Positions 52,832-61,735 are shown, counted from the stretch's first letter. The stretch: 64,000 nucleotides of DNA from Clostridiales bacterium CCNA10 (GCA_003573975.1 AP018533.1:434001-498000), one strand, 5' to 3'. Translations and numbers: made by a program. The notes: generated by a model from the sequence alone, not told the origin.

Positions 52832-52882
52832 GATGCTCCTTCTTTCCGGTCCCGAGGTTAGTCCTGGGATCGATTCGGCTTT

Positions 52883-52911
52883 ATTGTAACGAAAAGGGCG
52901 GGAATTTTCAA
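52883..52911 (-). promoter_or_regulatory. Promoter of feoAB
   Basis: On the minus strand TTGAAA (52911-52906) and TACAAT (52888-52883), 17-bp spacer, about 50 bp before the start codon. Confidence 0.7.
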
Positions 52912-52958
52912 GACAGCGGAAAAACTTTGGCGGAGGTGGAAAAAAGACAGGGCCGGAC

Positions 52959-52987
52959 TGGCGCGCCAGGAGCAAATATGGTACAAT
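52959..52987 (+). promoter_or_regulatory. Extended -10 promoter of the importer-cobalamin operon
   Basis: TACAAT (52982-52987) preceded by TGG (an extended -10), with a weak -35 (52959-52964). Only about 45 nt of leader, too short for a cobalamin riboswitch. Confidence 0.5.
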
Positions 52988-53036
52988 AACGGGTAAACTT
53001 TTCTACCTAGATCACAATGCGAAAGGAAGATCGACG

Positions 53037-54014
53037 ATGCGACGACTGTTTACGGTCCTGGCGGCGGCCGTGCTGCTGCTGACCGCCTGCGCCCCCGGAG
53101 AGGGAGACGCCTCCGCCTCTGCCCCCACATCCTCTGCCGGTGTGGAGCAGAGCGCCCAGGGGACCTGTATCTTTACCGACAGCCTGGGGAATACCGTGGA
53201 GCTGGAGCAGCCCCCCAAGCGGGTAGCCGCCCTGCTGGGCAGCTATGCCGAGACCTGGCTGCTGGCCGGAGGAGAGGTGGCGGCGGTCACCCAGGACGCC
53301 TATGACGAGCGGGGCCTGGAGCTTCCGGAGGACACCGTGAATCTGGGCGCCAACCAGCAGCCCGACCTGGAGGCCCTGCTTGCCGCCGAGCCGGACCTGG
53401 TGCTGCTCACCCCGGACCTGGACGGACAGATGGGGCTGAAGGACAGCCTGGCGGCCGCCGGGATCCCCGCCGCCTGGTTCAAGGTGGAGACCTTTGACGA
53501 TTATTTGAATATGTTGAAAATCTGCACTGATTTGACAGGCCGGTCCGATTTGTACCAGAAAAACGGGTTGGACATCCAGAGCGGCATTGACGCGGCCATC
53601 GCCTCCGTGCCGGAGGGGGAGGACCCCACTGTGCTGCTGCTGCGGGCCTATTCCAGCGGGGTGCGGGCCAAAAACAGCGACAACATTGCCGGGGCCATGC
53701 TGAAGGACCTGGGGGCGGTGAACATCGCCGACAGCAACAGCGGCCTGCTGGAGGACCTCCAGATGGAATCCATCCTGGCCGCCGACCCAGAGTTCATCTT
53801 TGTCACCACCATGGGGGCCAGTCAGGAGGCCGCCCTCAAGAGCCTGGACGAGCTGCTCCACAGCGACCCGGCCTGGCAGACCCTCACCGCAGTGAAGGAG
53901 GGCCGGGTGGAGGTGCTGCCAAAGGACCTGTTCCACTATAAGCCCAACGCCCGCTGGGGCGAGAGCTATCAGATGCTGGCGGAGCTGATGTATGGAAGCG
54001 GCGAGACGGCATAA
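53037..54014 (+). CDS. BtuF/FecB-like ABC transporter binding lipoprotein
   Basis: A 325-residue lipoprotein. Signal peptide with lipobox LTAC (Cys18), an Ala/Ser-rich linker, then a BtuF/FhuD-type two-lobed domain with PPKRVAALLGSYAETWLLAGG, PDLEALLAAEPDLVLLT and VEVLPKDLFHYKPN at the end. It captures a metal-chelate such as a corrinoid or siderophore for the permease downstream. The position upstream of cobalamin synthesis genes favours corrinoid or cobalt uptake but iron chelates are possible, given feoAB next door. ATG with AAAGGAAG upstream. The end overlaps the permease gene by 23 bp. Confidence 0.87.
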   Translation: MRRLFTVLAAAVLLLTACAPGEGDASASAPTSSAGVEQSAQGTCIFTDSLGNTVELEQPPKRVAALLGSYAETWLLAGGEVAAVTQDAYDERGLELPEDTVNLGANQQPDLEALLAAEPDLVLLTPDLDGQMGLKDSLAAAGIPAAWFKVETFDDYLNMLKICTDLTGRSDLYQKNGLDIQSGIDAAIASVPEGEDPTVLLLRAYSSGVRAKNSDNIAGAMLKDLGAVNIADSNSGLLEDLQMESILAADPEFIFVTTMGASQEAALKSLDELLHSDPAWQTLTAVKEGRVEVLPKDLFHYKPNARWGESYQMLAELMYGSGETA

Positions 54015-54990
54015 GGGCCTTCTGATGCTGGCGCTGCTGGCCGGGACCGCCGCCGCCGCCCTGCTGAGTCTGTGCGTAGGCTCGGTCAGCCTCTCGCTGG
54101 GAGAGGTAGCCGCCGCCCTGCTGGGCCGGGGCCAGGGAGTGAGCGGCTCCATCGTACTGTATGCCCGCCTGCCCCGGATGCTGGCCGCCCTGGTGTGCGG
54201 CTGTGCCCTGGCGGTGGGGGGCGTCATCATCCAGGGGGTGCTGGGCAATCCTCTGGCAGGGCCCAACATCATCGGGGTCAACGCCGGGGCGGGGCTGGGA
54301 GCCATTTTGTGCTCCGCCCTGCTGCCCGCCTCCATGACGGCGGTGCCTGCGGCGGCCTTCGCGGGGGCGCTGTGCGCCTGTGTGCTGGTGTACACCCTGG
54401 CCCGCCGGACGGGGGCCAGCCGGATCACCCTGGTGCTGGCCGGTGTGGCCATCAGCAGCATCCTGTCCGCCGCCATTGACGCAGTCTCCATCCTCTTTCC
54501 AGAGGCCGCCCTGGGGGCCAACGCCTTTATGGTGGGGCGTCTGGCGGGGGTGACGCTGGAGATGCTGAGGCTGCCCGCCCTGCTCACCGTTCTGGCGTCC
54601 GGCGCGGCCCTGGCCCTGAGCTATGAGCTGGACTTGCTCTCCCTGGGGGACGAGGTGGCCCAGTCGGTGGGCCTGTCCACCCGCCTGGCCCGGAGCGCCC
54701 TGCTCACCCTGGCGGCGGTGCTGTGCGGCGCGGCGGTGAGCTTTGCCGGGCTGGTTGGCTTTGTGGGCCTGCTGGTCCCCCACGCCGCCCGGTTCCTGGT
54801 GGGGACCCGGCACCAGGATCTGCTTTTGGCATCCATGCTGCTGGGGGCGCTGCTGGTGACCGTGTGCGACCTGCTGGGCCGGGTGCTCTTCGCCCCCTTT
54901 GAGCTCCCGGTGGGCATCCTGCTGTCCCTGCTGGGCGGGCCCTTCTTCCTGTGGCTCCTGTTTCGCCAGAGAGGGGGGCGGCGGCTGTGA
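53992..54990 (+). CDS. FecCD/BtuC-family ABC permease
   Basis: A 332-residue permease with about ten membrane segments. The first half carries RLPRMLAALVCGCALAVGGVIIQGVLGNPLAGPNIIGVNAGA, a family signature. The second has SFAGLVGFVGLLVPHAARFLVG and PFELPVGILLSLLGGPFFLWLL. ATG with GGAG seven bases upstream, inside the end of the binding-protein gene. The stop TGA shares a base with the ATPase ATG. It transports corrinoids or iron chelates together with its neighbours. Confidence 0.93.
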   Translation: MEAARRHKGLLMLALLAGTAAAALLSLCVGSVSLSLGEVAAALLGRGQGVSGSIVLYARLPRMLAALVCGCALAVGGVIIQGVLGNPLAGPNIIGVNAGAGLGAILCSALLPASMTAVPAAAFAGALCACVLVYTLARRTGASRITLVLAGVAISSILSAAIDAVSILFPEAALGANAFMVGRLAGVTLEMLRLPALLTVLASGAALALSYELDLLSLGDEVAQSVGLSTRLARSALLTLAAVLCGAAVSFAGLVGFVGLLVPHAARFLVGTRHQDLLLASMLLGALLVTVCDLLGRVLFAPFELPVGILLSLLGGPFFLWLLFRQRGGRRL

Positions 54991-55757
54991 TGGAATTGAG
55001 AGAGGTGACCGCAGGCTACGGCGGCGCCGATGTGGTAAAGGGGATCTCCCTGCGCTTTCAGCCCGGGGAGGTCACCGTGCTGGCGGGGCCCAACGGCTGC
55101 GGCAAGTCCACACTGCTCCGGGCTGCGGCCCGGCTGCTCCCTCTGAGCGGGGGACAGGTCCTGGTGGACGGGGCGGACACCGCCGGCTGGAGCAGCCGGA
55201 CGTTTGCACGGCAGGCGGCCCTGCTGCCCCAGTCCCGGCCGATGCCGGAGATCACCGTGGAGGCCCTGGTGCTCCACGGGCGCTTCCCCTATCTGGGCTA
55301 TCCCCGGCGATATGGCCCGGCGGACCGGGCTGCGGCCCGGTCTGCCATGGAGCGGGCGGGGGTGCTGGAGCTGGCGGAGCGGAATGTGGCCCGCCTGTCC
55401 GGCGGCCAGAGACAGAAGGTCTATCTGGCCATGGCCCTGGCCCAGGACACCCCGGTGCTCCTGCTGGATGAGCCCACCACCTTCCTGGACATCGGCTGTC
55501 AGCTGGAGCTGGCCCGCCTGATGCGGGAGACGGCGGCGGAGGGCAAGGCGGTGGTCATGGTGCTCCATGACCTGAACCTGGCGCTGGGCTGCGCCCACCG
55601 GGTGGCGGTGATGGAAGAGGGGCGGCTCCGGGCCTGGGGGACCCCGGCGGAGATCTATGCCGGCGGAGCGCTGGAACAGGTCTTTGGCGTGAAGGTCCAC
55701 CGCACAGAGTTGGAGGACGGGACGGAGCAGTATCTGTTCACCCGCAGAGGGCCCTGA
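54990..55757 (+). CDS. BtuD/FecE-family ABC ATP-binding protein
   Basis: A 255-residue ATPase: Walker A GPNGCGKST, Q-loop LLPQSRP, signature LSGGQRQKVYLAMAL, Walker B VLLLDEPTTFLD and H-loop VLHDLN. The last 60 residues fit the FecE/BtuD branch (AWGTPAEIYAGGALEQVFGV). It begins with ATG overlapping the permease TGA by one base (TGATG), so the two are coupled. About 40 bp separate it from cbiK. Confidence 0.94.
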   Translation: MELREVTAGYGGADVVKGISLRFQPGEVTVLAGPNGCGKSTLLRAAARLLPLSGGQVLVDGADTAGWSSRTFARQAALLPQSRPMPEITVEALVLHGRFPYLGYPRRYGPADRAAARSAMERAGVLELAERNVARLSGGQRQKVYLAMALAQDTPVLLLDEPTTFLDIGCQLELARLMRETAAEGKAVVMVLHDLNLALGCAHRVAVMEEGRLRAWGTPAEIYAGGALEQVFGVKVHRTELEDGTEQYLFTRRGP

Positions 55758-55797
55758 GCCCGGAAGAGCGCCGCAACCAGCGGCAGGAGGATGAGAG

Positions 55798-56589
55798 ATG
55801 AGACAAGTGCTGCTGGCAGTCAGCTTTGGGACCTCTGTGGAGGAGGCCCGGGCCCTGGATCTGGCCGGGGTGGAGCGGGCCCTGCGCCGTGCTGCCCCGG
55901 AGCTCCCGTTTGACCGGGCCTATACCAGCCCAACGGTGCGGCGGATCCTGGCGCGGCGGGGAGAGCGGGTCCCGGGCCTGGAGGAGGCGCTGGAGTCCCA
56001 GGCGGCCGCTGGCACAGAGGAGCTGTATGTGGTCCCAACCCATGTGCTCCCTGGCGCGGAGTACGACCGGGTGGCGGAGACTGCGGCCCGGTTCCGCCCC
56101 CGCTTTTCTGCGCTGCACCTGGGCCGGCCCCTGCTGTGGGATACGGCGGGGGTGCGGGCCCTGGCCCAGGTGCTGGACAGCCTCTGGCCTGCGGTCCCGG
56201 GAACGGCGGCGGTCCTGGTGGGCCACGGGAGCGGCCATCCGGGCAGTATGGCGTATCCCGCCCTTCAGGGGGTGCTGGAGCTGATGGGCCGCTCCGATCT
56301 GGTGGTGGGCACGGTGGAGGGCAGGCCCGACCAGGCGGCGGTGCTGAAGCGGCTGGAGGCCCTGGAAGTGGAGCGGGTCATCCTTCTGCCCCTGCTGCTG
56401 GCGGCGGGAGTCCACGCCCGGGAGGATATAGCTGGCCCCCAGCCGGACAGCTGGATCAGCACCCTGAAGGCCGCCGGATTTCAGACCTGGGCGCGGCTGG
56501 AGGGCATGGGGCGTCTGCCCCAGATCCAGGCCCTGTATCAGGCGGGGCTGGAGCGGCTGCGGGAGGGGGCGGCGGACCGTGCCCTTTGA
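55798..56589 (+). CDS. cbiK: Sirohydrochlorin cobaltochelatase
   Basis: A 263-residue class II chelatase of the CbiK type. It inserts Co2+ into sirohydrochlorin, the first committed step of the anaerobic cobalamin route. It begins QVLLAVSFGTSVEEAR, and the metal-handling histidines fall in LVGHGSGHPG and AAGVHAREDIAG. AGGAGG is eight bases from the ATG. It heads the cbi block; its stop overlaps the cbiD start by 11 bp. It lacks a signal peptide, so it acts in the cytoplasm. Confidence 0.93.
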   Translation: MRQVLLAVSFGTSVEEARALDLAGVERALRRAAPELPFDRAYTSPTVRRILARRGERVPGLEEALESQAAAGTEELYVVPTHVLPGAEYDRVAETAARFRPRFSALHLGRPLLWDTAGVRALAQVLDSLWPAVPGTAAVLVGHGSGHPGSMAYPALQGVLELMGRSDLVVGTVEGRPDQAAVLKRLEALEVERVILLPLLLAAGVHAREDIAGPQPDSWISTLKAAGFQTWARLEGMGRLPQIQALYQAGLERLREGAADRAL

Positions 56590-57721
56590 GCACTATGTGA
56601 CCGCCGGAGGAAAGCGGCTGCGCTGCGGCTATACCACCGGCACCTGCGCCGCCCTGGCGGCTGCTGCGGCCGCCCGGCTGCTGCTCACCGGACGCGCCCC
56701 GGAGACGGTGTCCCTGCGCACCCCCAAGGGATGGGTCGTGGAGGTCCCGGTGGAGGCGCCCCGTCTGGAGGCGGGGGCGGCCTGCTGCTGTGTGACCAAG
56801 GACGGCGGCGACGATGTGGACGCCACCCATGGTCTGCCCGTCTGCGCCCGGGTGGAGGCGGCGGCAGGGGAAGCGGTCCTTCTCCAGGGCGGCCCCGGGG
56901 TGGGCCGGGTCACCCGCCCCGGCCTGGACCAGCCGATGGGGGAGTGGGCCATCAACCGCGTGCCCCGACAGATAATCCGGGAGGCGGTGGACGCCGTCCG
57001 GCGGGAACTGGACGAGCCCGGCGGGCTGCGGGTCACCATCTCCGTCCCGGGAGGTGAGGCGGCTGCCCGCAGGACCTTCAACCCCCGCCTGGGGGTGGAG
57101 GGCGGGATCTCCATTCTGGGTACCTCCGGCATTGTGGAGCCCATGAGCGTCCAGGCCATTGTGGAGACCACGGCCCTGGAGCTGCGGCAGGCCGCCGCCG
57201 GCGGGGCCAGGCAGCTGGTGCTCACCCCCGGGAATTACGGCATGGAGTTCCTGGCCCGGGGCGGTGTGGCCCTGCCTGCTGAGGTCCCGGTGGTCCGCTG
57301 TTCCAACTTTATCGGGGAGGCCCTGGACGGGGCCGGAGCGGAGGGCTTCTCTGCGGTCCTGCTGGTGGGCCACATCGGCAAGCTGGTGAAGCTGGCCGGG
57401 GGCATTATGAACACCCACTCCCGCTGGGCGGACGGACGGGCGGAGTTGTTCTGCGCCCACGCCGCCCTGTGCGGGGCGGACCGGGACACCGCTCAGGCGC
57501 TGATGGACAGCGCCACCGCCGACCAGTGCCTTTCGGTGCTGGAGCGGGCGGGACTTCGGGAGCCGGTGATGGATTCCCTGCTGGAGGCGGTCCAGCGCCA
57601 TTTGGAACGGCGGGCGGCGGAGCAGTTCTCTGTGGGTGCGGTGCTGTTCAGCAATCAATACGGCCTTTTGGGGATGACCCGGGGCGCAAAGGAGATCTTG
57701 GAAGCATGGCAGACAAGCTAG
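56579..57721 (+). CDS. cbiD: Cobalt-precorrin-5B C1-methyltransferase
   Basis: A 380-residue protein of the CbiD family, which transfers methyl to C1 of cobalt-precorrin-5B. Signature GYTTGTCAALAAAAA near the N-terminus, and blocks INRVPRQIIREAVD, LGVEGGISILGTSGIVEPMS and FIGEALDGAG are typical. GTG start inside the cbiK end. It overlaps cbiL by 16 bp. CbiD is characteristic of the anaerobic pathway, lacking in the aerobic one. Confidence 0.95.
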   Translation: MPFEHYVTAGGKRLRCGYTTGTCAALAAAAAARLLLTGRAPETVSLRTPKGWVVEVPVEAPRLEAGAACCCVTKDGGDDVDATHGLPVCARVEAAAGEAVLLQGGPGVGRVTRPGLDQPMGEWAINRVPRQIIREAVDAVRRELDEPGGLRVTISVPGGEAAARRTFNPRLGVEGGISILGTSGIVEPMSVQAIVETTALELRQAAAGGARQLVLTPGNYGMEFLARGGVALPAEVPVVRCSNFIGEALDGAGAEGFSAVLLVGHIGKLVKLAGGIMNTHSRWADGRAELFCAHAALCGADRDTAQALMDSATADQCLSVLERAGLREPVMDSLLEAVQRHLERRAAEQFSVGAVLFSNQYGLLGMTRGAKEILEAWQTS

Positions 57722-58398
57722 GAACCTTTTACGGTGTGGGGGTGGGCCCCGGGGACCCGGAGCTGCTGACCCTGAAGGCGGTGCGGGTGCTGGAGTCCTG
57801 TCCGGTGCTGGCCGCGCCCCAGATGGCCTCCGGGGAGATGACCGCCCTGAGCATCGCCCGGCAGGCGGCCCGGCTGGAGGGCAAGACCCTGCTGCCCCTG
57901 CGCTTTACCATGTCCCGGGACCGGGCGGAGCAGGCGGAGGGACACCGGCGGGCGGCGGACGCGGTGCGCCCCTATCTGGAGGCCGGCCAGGATGTGGCCA
58001 TGGCGATCCTGGGAGATGTGTCCATCTACTCCACCTACTGCTATATGATGGAGCTGCTGAAGGCGGAGGGTTTTCCCTGTGTGATGGTGCCCGGTGTGCC
58101 CAGCTTCTGCGCAGTGGCCGCCCGGCTGGGCCGGAGCCTGACAGAGCCGGACCAGCCTCTCCACATCATCCCCGGCGGCGGCCCGGGGCTGGGCGAGGCG
58201 CTGGACCTGCCGGGGAGCAAGGTGCTGATGAAGGCGGGCAGGAACCACCAGAAGCTGCTGGAGGAGCTGGAGGCCCGGAAGCTGCTGGACCGGGCGGCTA
58301 TGGTGGAGAACTGCGGCCTGCCGGAGGAGCGGCCTTTTGCGGATCTCACGGGGAAACCTGATTCCAATGGGTACTTTACCACGGTCATAATACCATAA
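57706..58398 (+). CDS. cbiL: Cobalt-factor II C20-methyltransferase
   Basis: A 230-residue SAM-dependent methyltransferase of the CobI/CbiL family. It begins YGVGVGPGDPELLTLKA and continues with GDVSIYSTYCYMMELL and MVPGVPSFCAVAARLGRSL. The ATG at 57706 follows AAAGGAG by 11 bases; a long upstream frame is a shadow of cbiD. In the pathway it adds the C20 methyl that is later lost on ring contraction. Confidence 0.95.
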   Translation: MADKLGTFYGVGVGPGDPELLTLKAVRVLESCPVLAAPQMASGEMTALSIARQAARLEGKTLLPLRFTMSRDRAEQAEGHRRAADAVRPYLEAGQDVAMAILGDVSIYSTYCYMMELLKAEGFPCVMVPGVPSFCAVAARLGRSLTEPDQPLHIIPGGGPGLGEALDLPGSKVLMKAGRNHQKLLEELEARKLLDRAAMVENCGLPEERPFADLTGKPDSNGYFTTVIIP

Positions 58399-58487
58399 GA
58401 TATGAAATCCGGTGGCGCTTCGCCGGGACTTCCACGTTGGGCGGGTGTACCGGAGCGACCCGGACTGAGGAGATAAGGAGAACGGAT

Positions 58488-59264
58488 ATGGTGCATTTTG
58501 TGGGGGCAGGGCCTGGAGGGCCCGATCTGATCACCCTTCGGGGGGCGGAGCTGCTGGGCCGGGCAGACTGTGTGGTGTATGCCGGGAGCCTGGTGAATCC
58601 GGCCCTGCTGGGTCTGGTCCGGGAGGGCGTCCCGGTGTACAACAGCGCCCAGATGACCCTGGAGCAGGTGCTGGAGGTGCTGGAGGAGACCCACCGCCGG
58701 GGGGGAGATACCGTCCGCCTCCACACCGGGGATCCCTGCCTCTATGGGGCCATCCGGGAGCAGATGGACGCCCTGGACGCCCGGGACATTCCCTGGGATG
58801 TGACGCCGGGGGTGTCCTCCTTCTGTGGGGCGGCCGCCGCGGCGGGGGAGGAGTACACCCTGCCGGGGGTGAGCCAGTCGGTCATCATTACCCGGATGGC
58901 GGGGCGCACCCCGGTGCCTGAGGGGGAGGACATCGCCTCCCTGGCCGCCCATGGGGCCACCATGGTGATCTTCCTGTCCGCCGGGATGCTGGAGGCATTG
59001 TCGGAGGAGCTGCAAAAGGGAGCCTATACGGCGGATACCCCCGCGGCGCTGGTGTATAAGGCCACCTGGCCGGAGGAGAAGGTGGTCCGCTGTACCGTGG
59101 GCGCCCTGGCCCAGGCGGGCCGGGAGCACCGGATCTCCAAGACCGCCCTGGTGCTGGTGGGGGACTTCCTGGCCCACAGCTACCGGCGCAGCCTGCTGTA
59201 TCACCCGGGCTTCTCCACAGAGTACCGCCAGGGGGACGGCTCAGCAGAGGCGGACCGGCCATGA
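58488..59264 (+). CDS. cbiF: Cobalt-precorrin-4 C11-methyltransferase
   Basis: A 258-residue SAM-dependent methyltransferase with HFVGAGPGGPDLITLRGA, the VVYAGSLVNPALL motif, HTGDPCLYGAIREQMD and TPGVSSFCGAAAAAG. These are hallmarks of CbiF/CobM. AAGGAG is seven bases from the ATG. The preceding 89-bp gap after cbiL holds only small hairpins, so this may begin a new translational block. It ends with ATGA overlap onto cbiG. Confidence 0.95.
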   Translation: MVHFVGAGPGGPDLITLRGAELLGRADCVVYAGSLVNPALLGLVREGVPVYNSAQMTLEQVLEVLEETHRRGGDTVRLHTGDPCLYGAIREQMDALDARDIPWDVTPGVSSFCGAAAAAGEEYTLPGVSQSVIITRMAGRTPVPEGEDIASLAAHGATMVIFLSAGMLEALSEELQKGAYTADTPAALVYKATWPEEKVVRCTVGALAQAGREHRISKTALVLVGDFLAHSYRRSLLYHPGFSTEYRQGDGSAEADRP

Positions 59265-60259
59265 GGGTAGAGCTCATCGCCTTCACTGCCCGAGGGAACG
59301 CCCTGGCGGAGCGGCTGGCGGCGGAGCTGACCGGCGCGGGCTGTCCGGCCGCCTGCACCCGGGGGGGCCTCCGGGTGGAAGAGTGGGCGGCCCGGGCCTT
59401 CGGGCGGTCGGAGGCCCTGGTCTTTGTGGGGGCGGCGGGCATTGCTGTCCGGGCCATAGCCCCCTGCCTGCGTCACAAGAGCACCGATCCGGCGGTGGTG
59501 GTGGTGGACGAGGCCGGGCGGTACGCGGTGCCCATCCTGTCCGGCCACCTGGGCGGGGCCAACGACCTGGCCCGCCGGATCGCCGCCCTGACCGGGGCGG
59601 AGGCGGTGCTCACCACCGCCACTGATGTCAACGGGGTCTTTGCGGCAGACCAGTGGGCGCGGCGGCAGGGGCTGCTGGTCCCCTGGCCGGAGCGGATCCT
59701 GGGGGTGTCCTCCCGCCTGCTGGCGGGGGAGACGGTGTCCTTCTGGTCCCGGTGGCCGGTGGCCGGGCCCTGTCCCGCCGGACTGAACTGGGGGGAGCGG
59801 GACCGGGCGGACATCGTGGTGGACTGGACGCCGCCACGCCCGGAGGCCCTGTGGCTGTGCCCCCGGACCCTACGCGTGGGCGTAGGGTGCAGGCGGGGGA
59901 CCTCAGAGGAGGCCATCCGCGCCCTGTTTGACCGGACATTGGACGGCCTGGGCCTCCCGGCCCGGGCGGTGGGGGCGGTGTGCTCCATCGACCTGAAGGC
60001 GGAGGAGCCGGGGCTGCGGGCCTTTGCCGGGGCACTGGGGCTGCCTCTGACGGTCTATTCCGCCGGGCGGCTGGCCCGGGTGGAGGGGAGTGTGTCCCCA
60101 TCCCCCTTTGTGGCCCGGATCACCGGAGTGGACAATGTGTGCGAGCGTGCCGCCCTAGCGGAGGGCGGCGTGCTGCTGAAGCGGAAGACCGCCCTGGACG
60201 GGGTGACCCTGGCCCTGGCGGGCACGGAACCGGATTTGGATTGGAGGGAGCAGGCATGA
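59261..60259 (+). CDS. cbiG: Cobalt-precorrin-5A hydrolase
   Basis: A 332-residue CbiG protein. It opens the delta-lactone of cobalt-precorrin-5A, releasing the C20 carbon as acetaldehyde. It has the N-terminal half (IAFTARGNALAERLA, VFVGAAGIAVRAIAP, VLSGHLGGANDLAR-like segment) and the C-terminal domain (LRVGVGCRRGTSEEAIRALF; SIDLKAEEPGLRAFA). Joined to cbiF and cbiH by ATGA overlaps on both sides. Normal length. Confidence 0.94.
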   Translation: MRVELIAFTARGNALAERLAAELTGAGCPAACTRGGLRVEEWAARAFGRSEALVFVGAAGIAVRAIAPCLRHKSTDPAVVVVDEAGRYAVPILSGHLGGANDLARRIAALTGAEAVLTTATDVNGVFAADQWARRQGLLVPWPERILGVSSRLLAGETVSFWSRWPVAGPCPAGLNWGERDRADIVVDWTPPRPEALWLCPRTLRVGVGCRRGTSEEAIRALFDRTLDGLGLPARAVGAVCSIDLKAEEPGLRAFAGALGLPLTVYSAGRLARVEGSVSPSPFVARITGVDNVCERAALAEGGVLLKRKTALDGVTLALAGTEPDLDWREQA

Positions 60260-60990
60260 AGCGGCTCTATGTGATCGGAATGGGCCCCGGCGGGGCGGAA
60301 CAGCTGACTCCCCAGGCGCTGCGGGCCCTGGAGGACAGTCAGGTGGTGTGCGGCTATACCACCTATATGGATCTGGCACGGGAGTTTTTGGAGGGTAAGG
60401 AGCTGGTGACCACCCTCATGACCCGGGAGCTGGAGCGCTGCCGCATTGCCCTGGAGCGGGCGGAGGCGGGAGAGACCACCGCCATGATCTGTAGCGGGGA
60501 CGCCGGGGTGTATGGCATGGCCGGACCCATCCTCCAGATGGCGGAGGAGTTCCCGGAGGTGGAGATCGAGGTGGTCCCGGGGATCACGGCGGCCCTGTCC
60601 GGAGCGGCTGTGCTGGGAGCGCCGCTGATGCACGACTTTGCGGTGATCTCCCTGTCCGACCTGCTCACCCCTTGGGAGGTGATCGAAAAGCGGCTGGACT
60701 GCGCCGGGGCGGGGGACTTTGTGGTCTGTCTCTATAACCCCATGAGCCGCCGCCGCCGGGACCATCTGGCCCGGGCCTGTGCCATCCTGCGGAGGCACCG
60801 GCCGGGGACGACGGTGTGCGGCTGGGTGAAGAACATCGGACGGGCGGGGGAGGAGCGCCGTCTGCTGACCTTGGAGGAGCTGGAGGGGGAGCAGGTGGAT
60901 ATGTTCACCACCGTGTTCATTGGATCGTCCTCCACCCAGCAGCTTTCCGGACGGATGGTCACCCCCAGGGGATACGAGGCCAAGGCATGA
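60256..60990 (+). CDS. cbiH: Cobalt-precorrin-3 C17-methyltransferase
   Basis: A 244-residue SAM methyltransferase of the CbiH/CobJ family. It performs C17 methylation with ring contraction. Motifs: YVIGMGPGGAEQLTPQAL, VCGYTTYMDLA, ICSGDAGVYGMAGPIL, VVPGITAALSGAAVLGAPL and VCLYNPMSRRRRDHL. The ATG at 60256 overlaps the cbiG stop by four bases; the longer upstream frame is a shadow. ATGA overlap to cbiJ at its end. Confidence 0.95.
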   Translation: MKRLYVIGMGPGGAEQLTPQALRALEDSQVVCGYTTYMDLAREFLEGKELVTTLMTRELERCRIALERAEAGETTAMICSGDAGVYGMAGPILQMAEEFPEVEIEVVPGITAALSGAAVLGAPLMHDFAVISLSDLLTPWEVIEKRLDCAGAGDFVVCLYNPMSRRRRDHLARACAILRRHRPGTTVCGWVKNIGRAGEERRLLTLEELEGEQVDMFTTVFIGSSSTQQLSGRMVTPRGYEAKA

Positions 60991-61733
60991 GCATCCTGAT
61001 CTTCGGCGGCACCACCGAGGGCCGCCTGCTGGCCCGGGAGCTGTCCCGGCGCGGCCTCCCCGCCTGGGTCAGCGTGGCCACCCCCCTGGGAGCGGAGGAG
61101 CTGTCCGGCCTGCCGGGGATCACCCCTCTGGTGGGGCGGAAAACGGAGGGGGAGATGGCAGCTTTGCTCCGGGGCTTCTCCCGGTGCGTGGACGCCACGC
61201 ACCCCTACGCGGCAGAGGTCTCTGCCAATATCCGGGCCGCCTGCGCCGAAGCCGGGGTGCCCCTGCGCCGGCTGCTGCGGGCTCCGGGGGACAGCTTTAT
61301 GGGGATCCGGGTGGATGCTCCGGAGGAAGCGGCCTCCCTTTTGGCGGAACAGGAGGGCAATATCCTGCTGGCCATCGGGGCCAAGGGGCTGCCCGCCTTT
61401 GCCGGGCTGGACCCCGCGCGCCTCTATCCCAGGGTGCTGCCGGTGGAGGAGAGCCTGGCGGCCTGCCGCCGGGCGGGAATCCCAACCCGGAACATCATCG
61501 CCATGCACGGCCCCTTCTCCCGGGCGCTGAACGCGGCCATCCTGGAGCAGTACCGCATCCGGTGGATGGTCACCAAGGACGGCGGCGCGGCGGGGGGCTT
61601 TGGGGAGAAGCTGGACGCCGCCCGGGACGCGGGGGCGGAGCTGGTGGTCATCGGCCGCCCGGAGGAGACGGGGGACGGCCTGGAGGCTGTACTGGCCTGG
61701 CTGTTGGAAACCGGGCCTCAAAAGGAGGAATGA
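60987..61733 (+). CDS. cbiJ: Cobalt-precorrin-6A reductase
   Basis: A 248-residue reductase of the CbiJ/CobK family. It reduces cobalt-precorrin-6A with a pyridine nucleotide. It begins ILIFGGTTEGRLLARELS. A CVDATHPYAAEVSANI block near residue 68 and WMVTKDGGAAGGFGEKLDAA near 194 are standard. It starts within the cbiH stop (ATGA). Its stop lies just before the cbiET start. Confidence 0.94.
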   Translation: MSILIFGGTTEGRLLARELSRRGLPAWVSVATPLGAEELSGLPGITPLVGRKTEGEMAALLRGFSRCVDATHPYAAEVSANIRAACAEAGVPLRRLLRAPGDSFMGIRVDAPEEAASLLAEQEGNILLAIGAKGLPAFAGLDPARLYPRVLPVEESLAACRRAGIPTRNIIAMHGPFSRALNAAILEQYRIRWMVTKDGGAAGGFGEKLDAARDAGAELVVIGRPEETGDGLEAVLAWLLETGPQKEE

Positions 61734-61735
61734 GC

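Noticed and set aside
50338-52861. Very long plus-strand frame (about 970 codons) opposite feoAB and the HAD gene
   Set aside because: A GC-rich antisense frame of two well-supported minus-strand genes, low in hydrophobic residues and rich in His, Gln and Gly.
52832-53036. Cobalamin riboswitch upstream of the importer-cbi operon
   Set aside because: The gap is about 200 bp and shared by two divergent promoters. No B12-box-like sequence was seen, and the plus-strand leader is only about 45 nt.
57469-57705. A 79-codon N-terminal extension of cbiL
   Set aside because: It is a frame within cbiD with shadow composition; the CbiL motif starts just after the ATG at 57706.
59980-60255. A 92-codon N-terminal extension of cbiH
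   Set aside because: It overlaps the cbiG coding region and does not resemble any methyltransferase. The ATGA overlap at 60256 gives the normal CbiH start.
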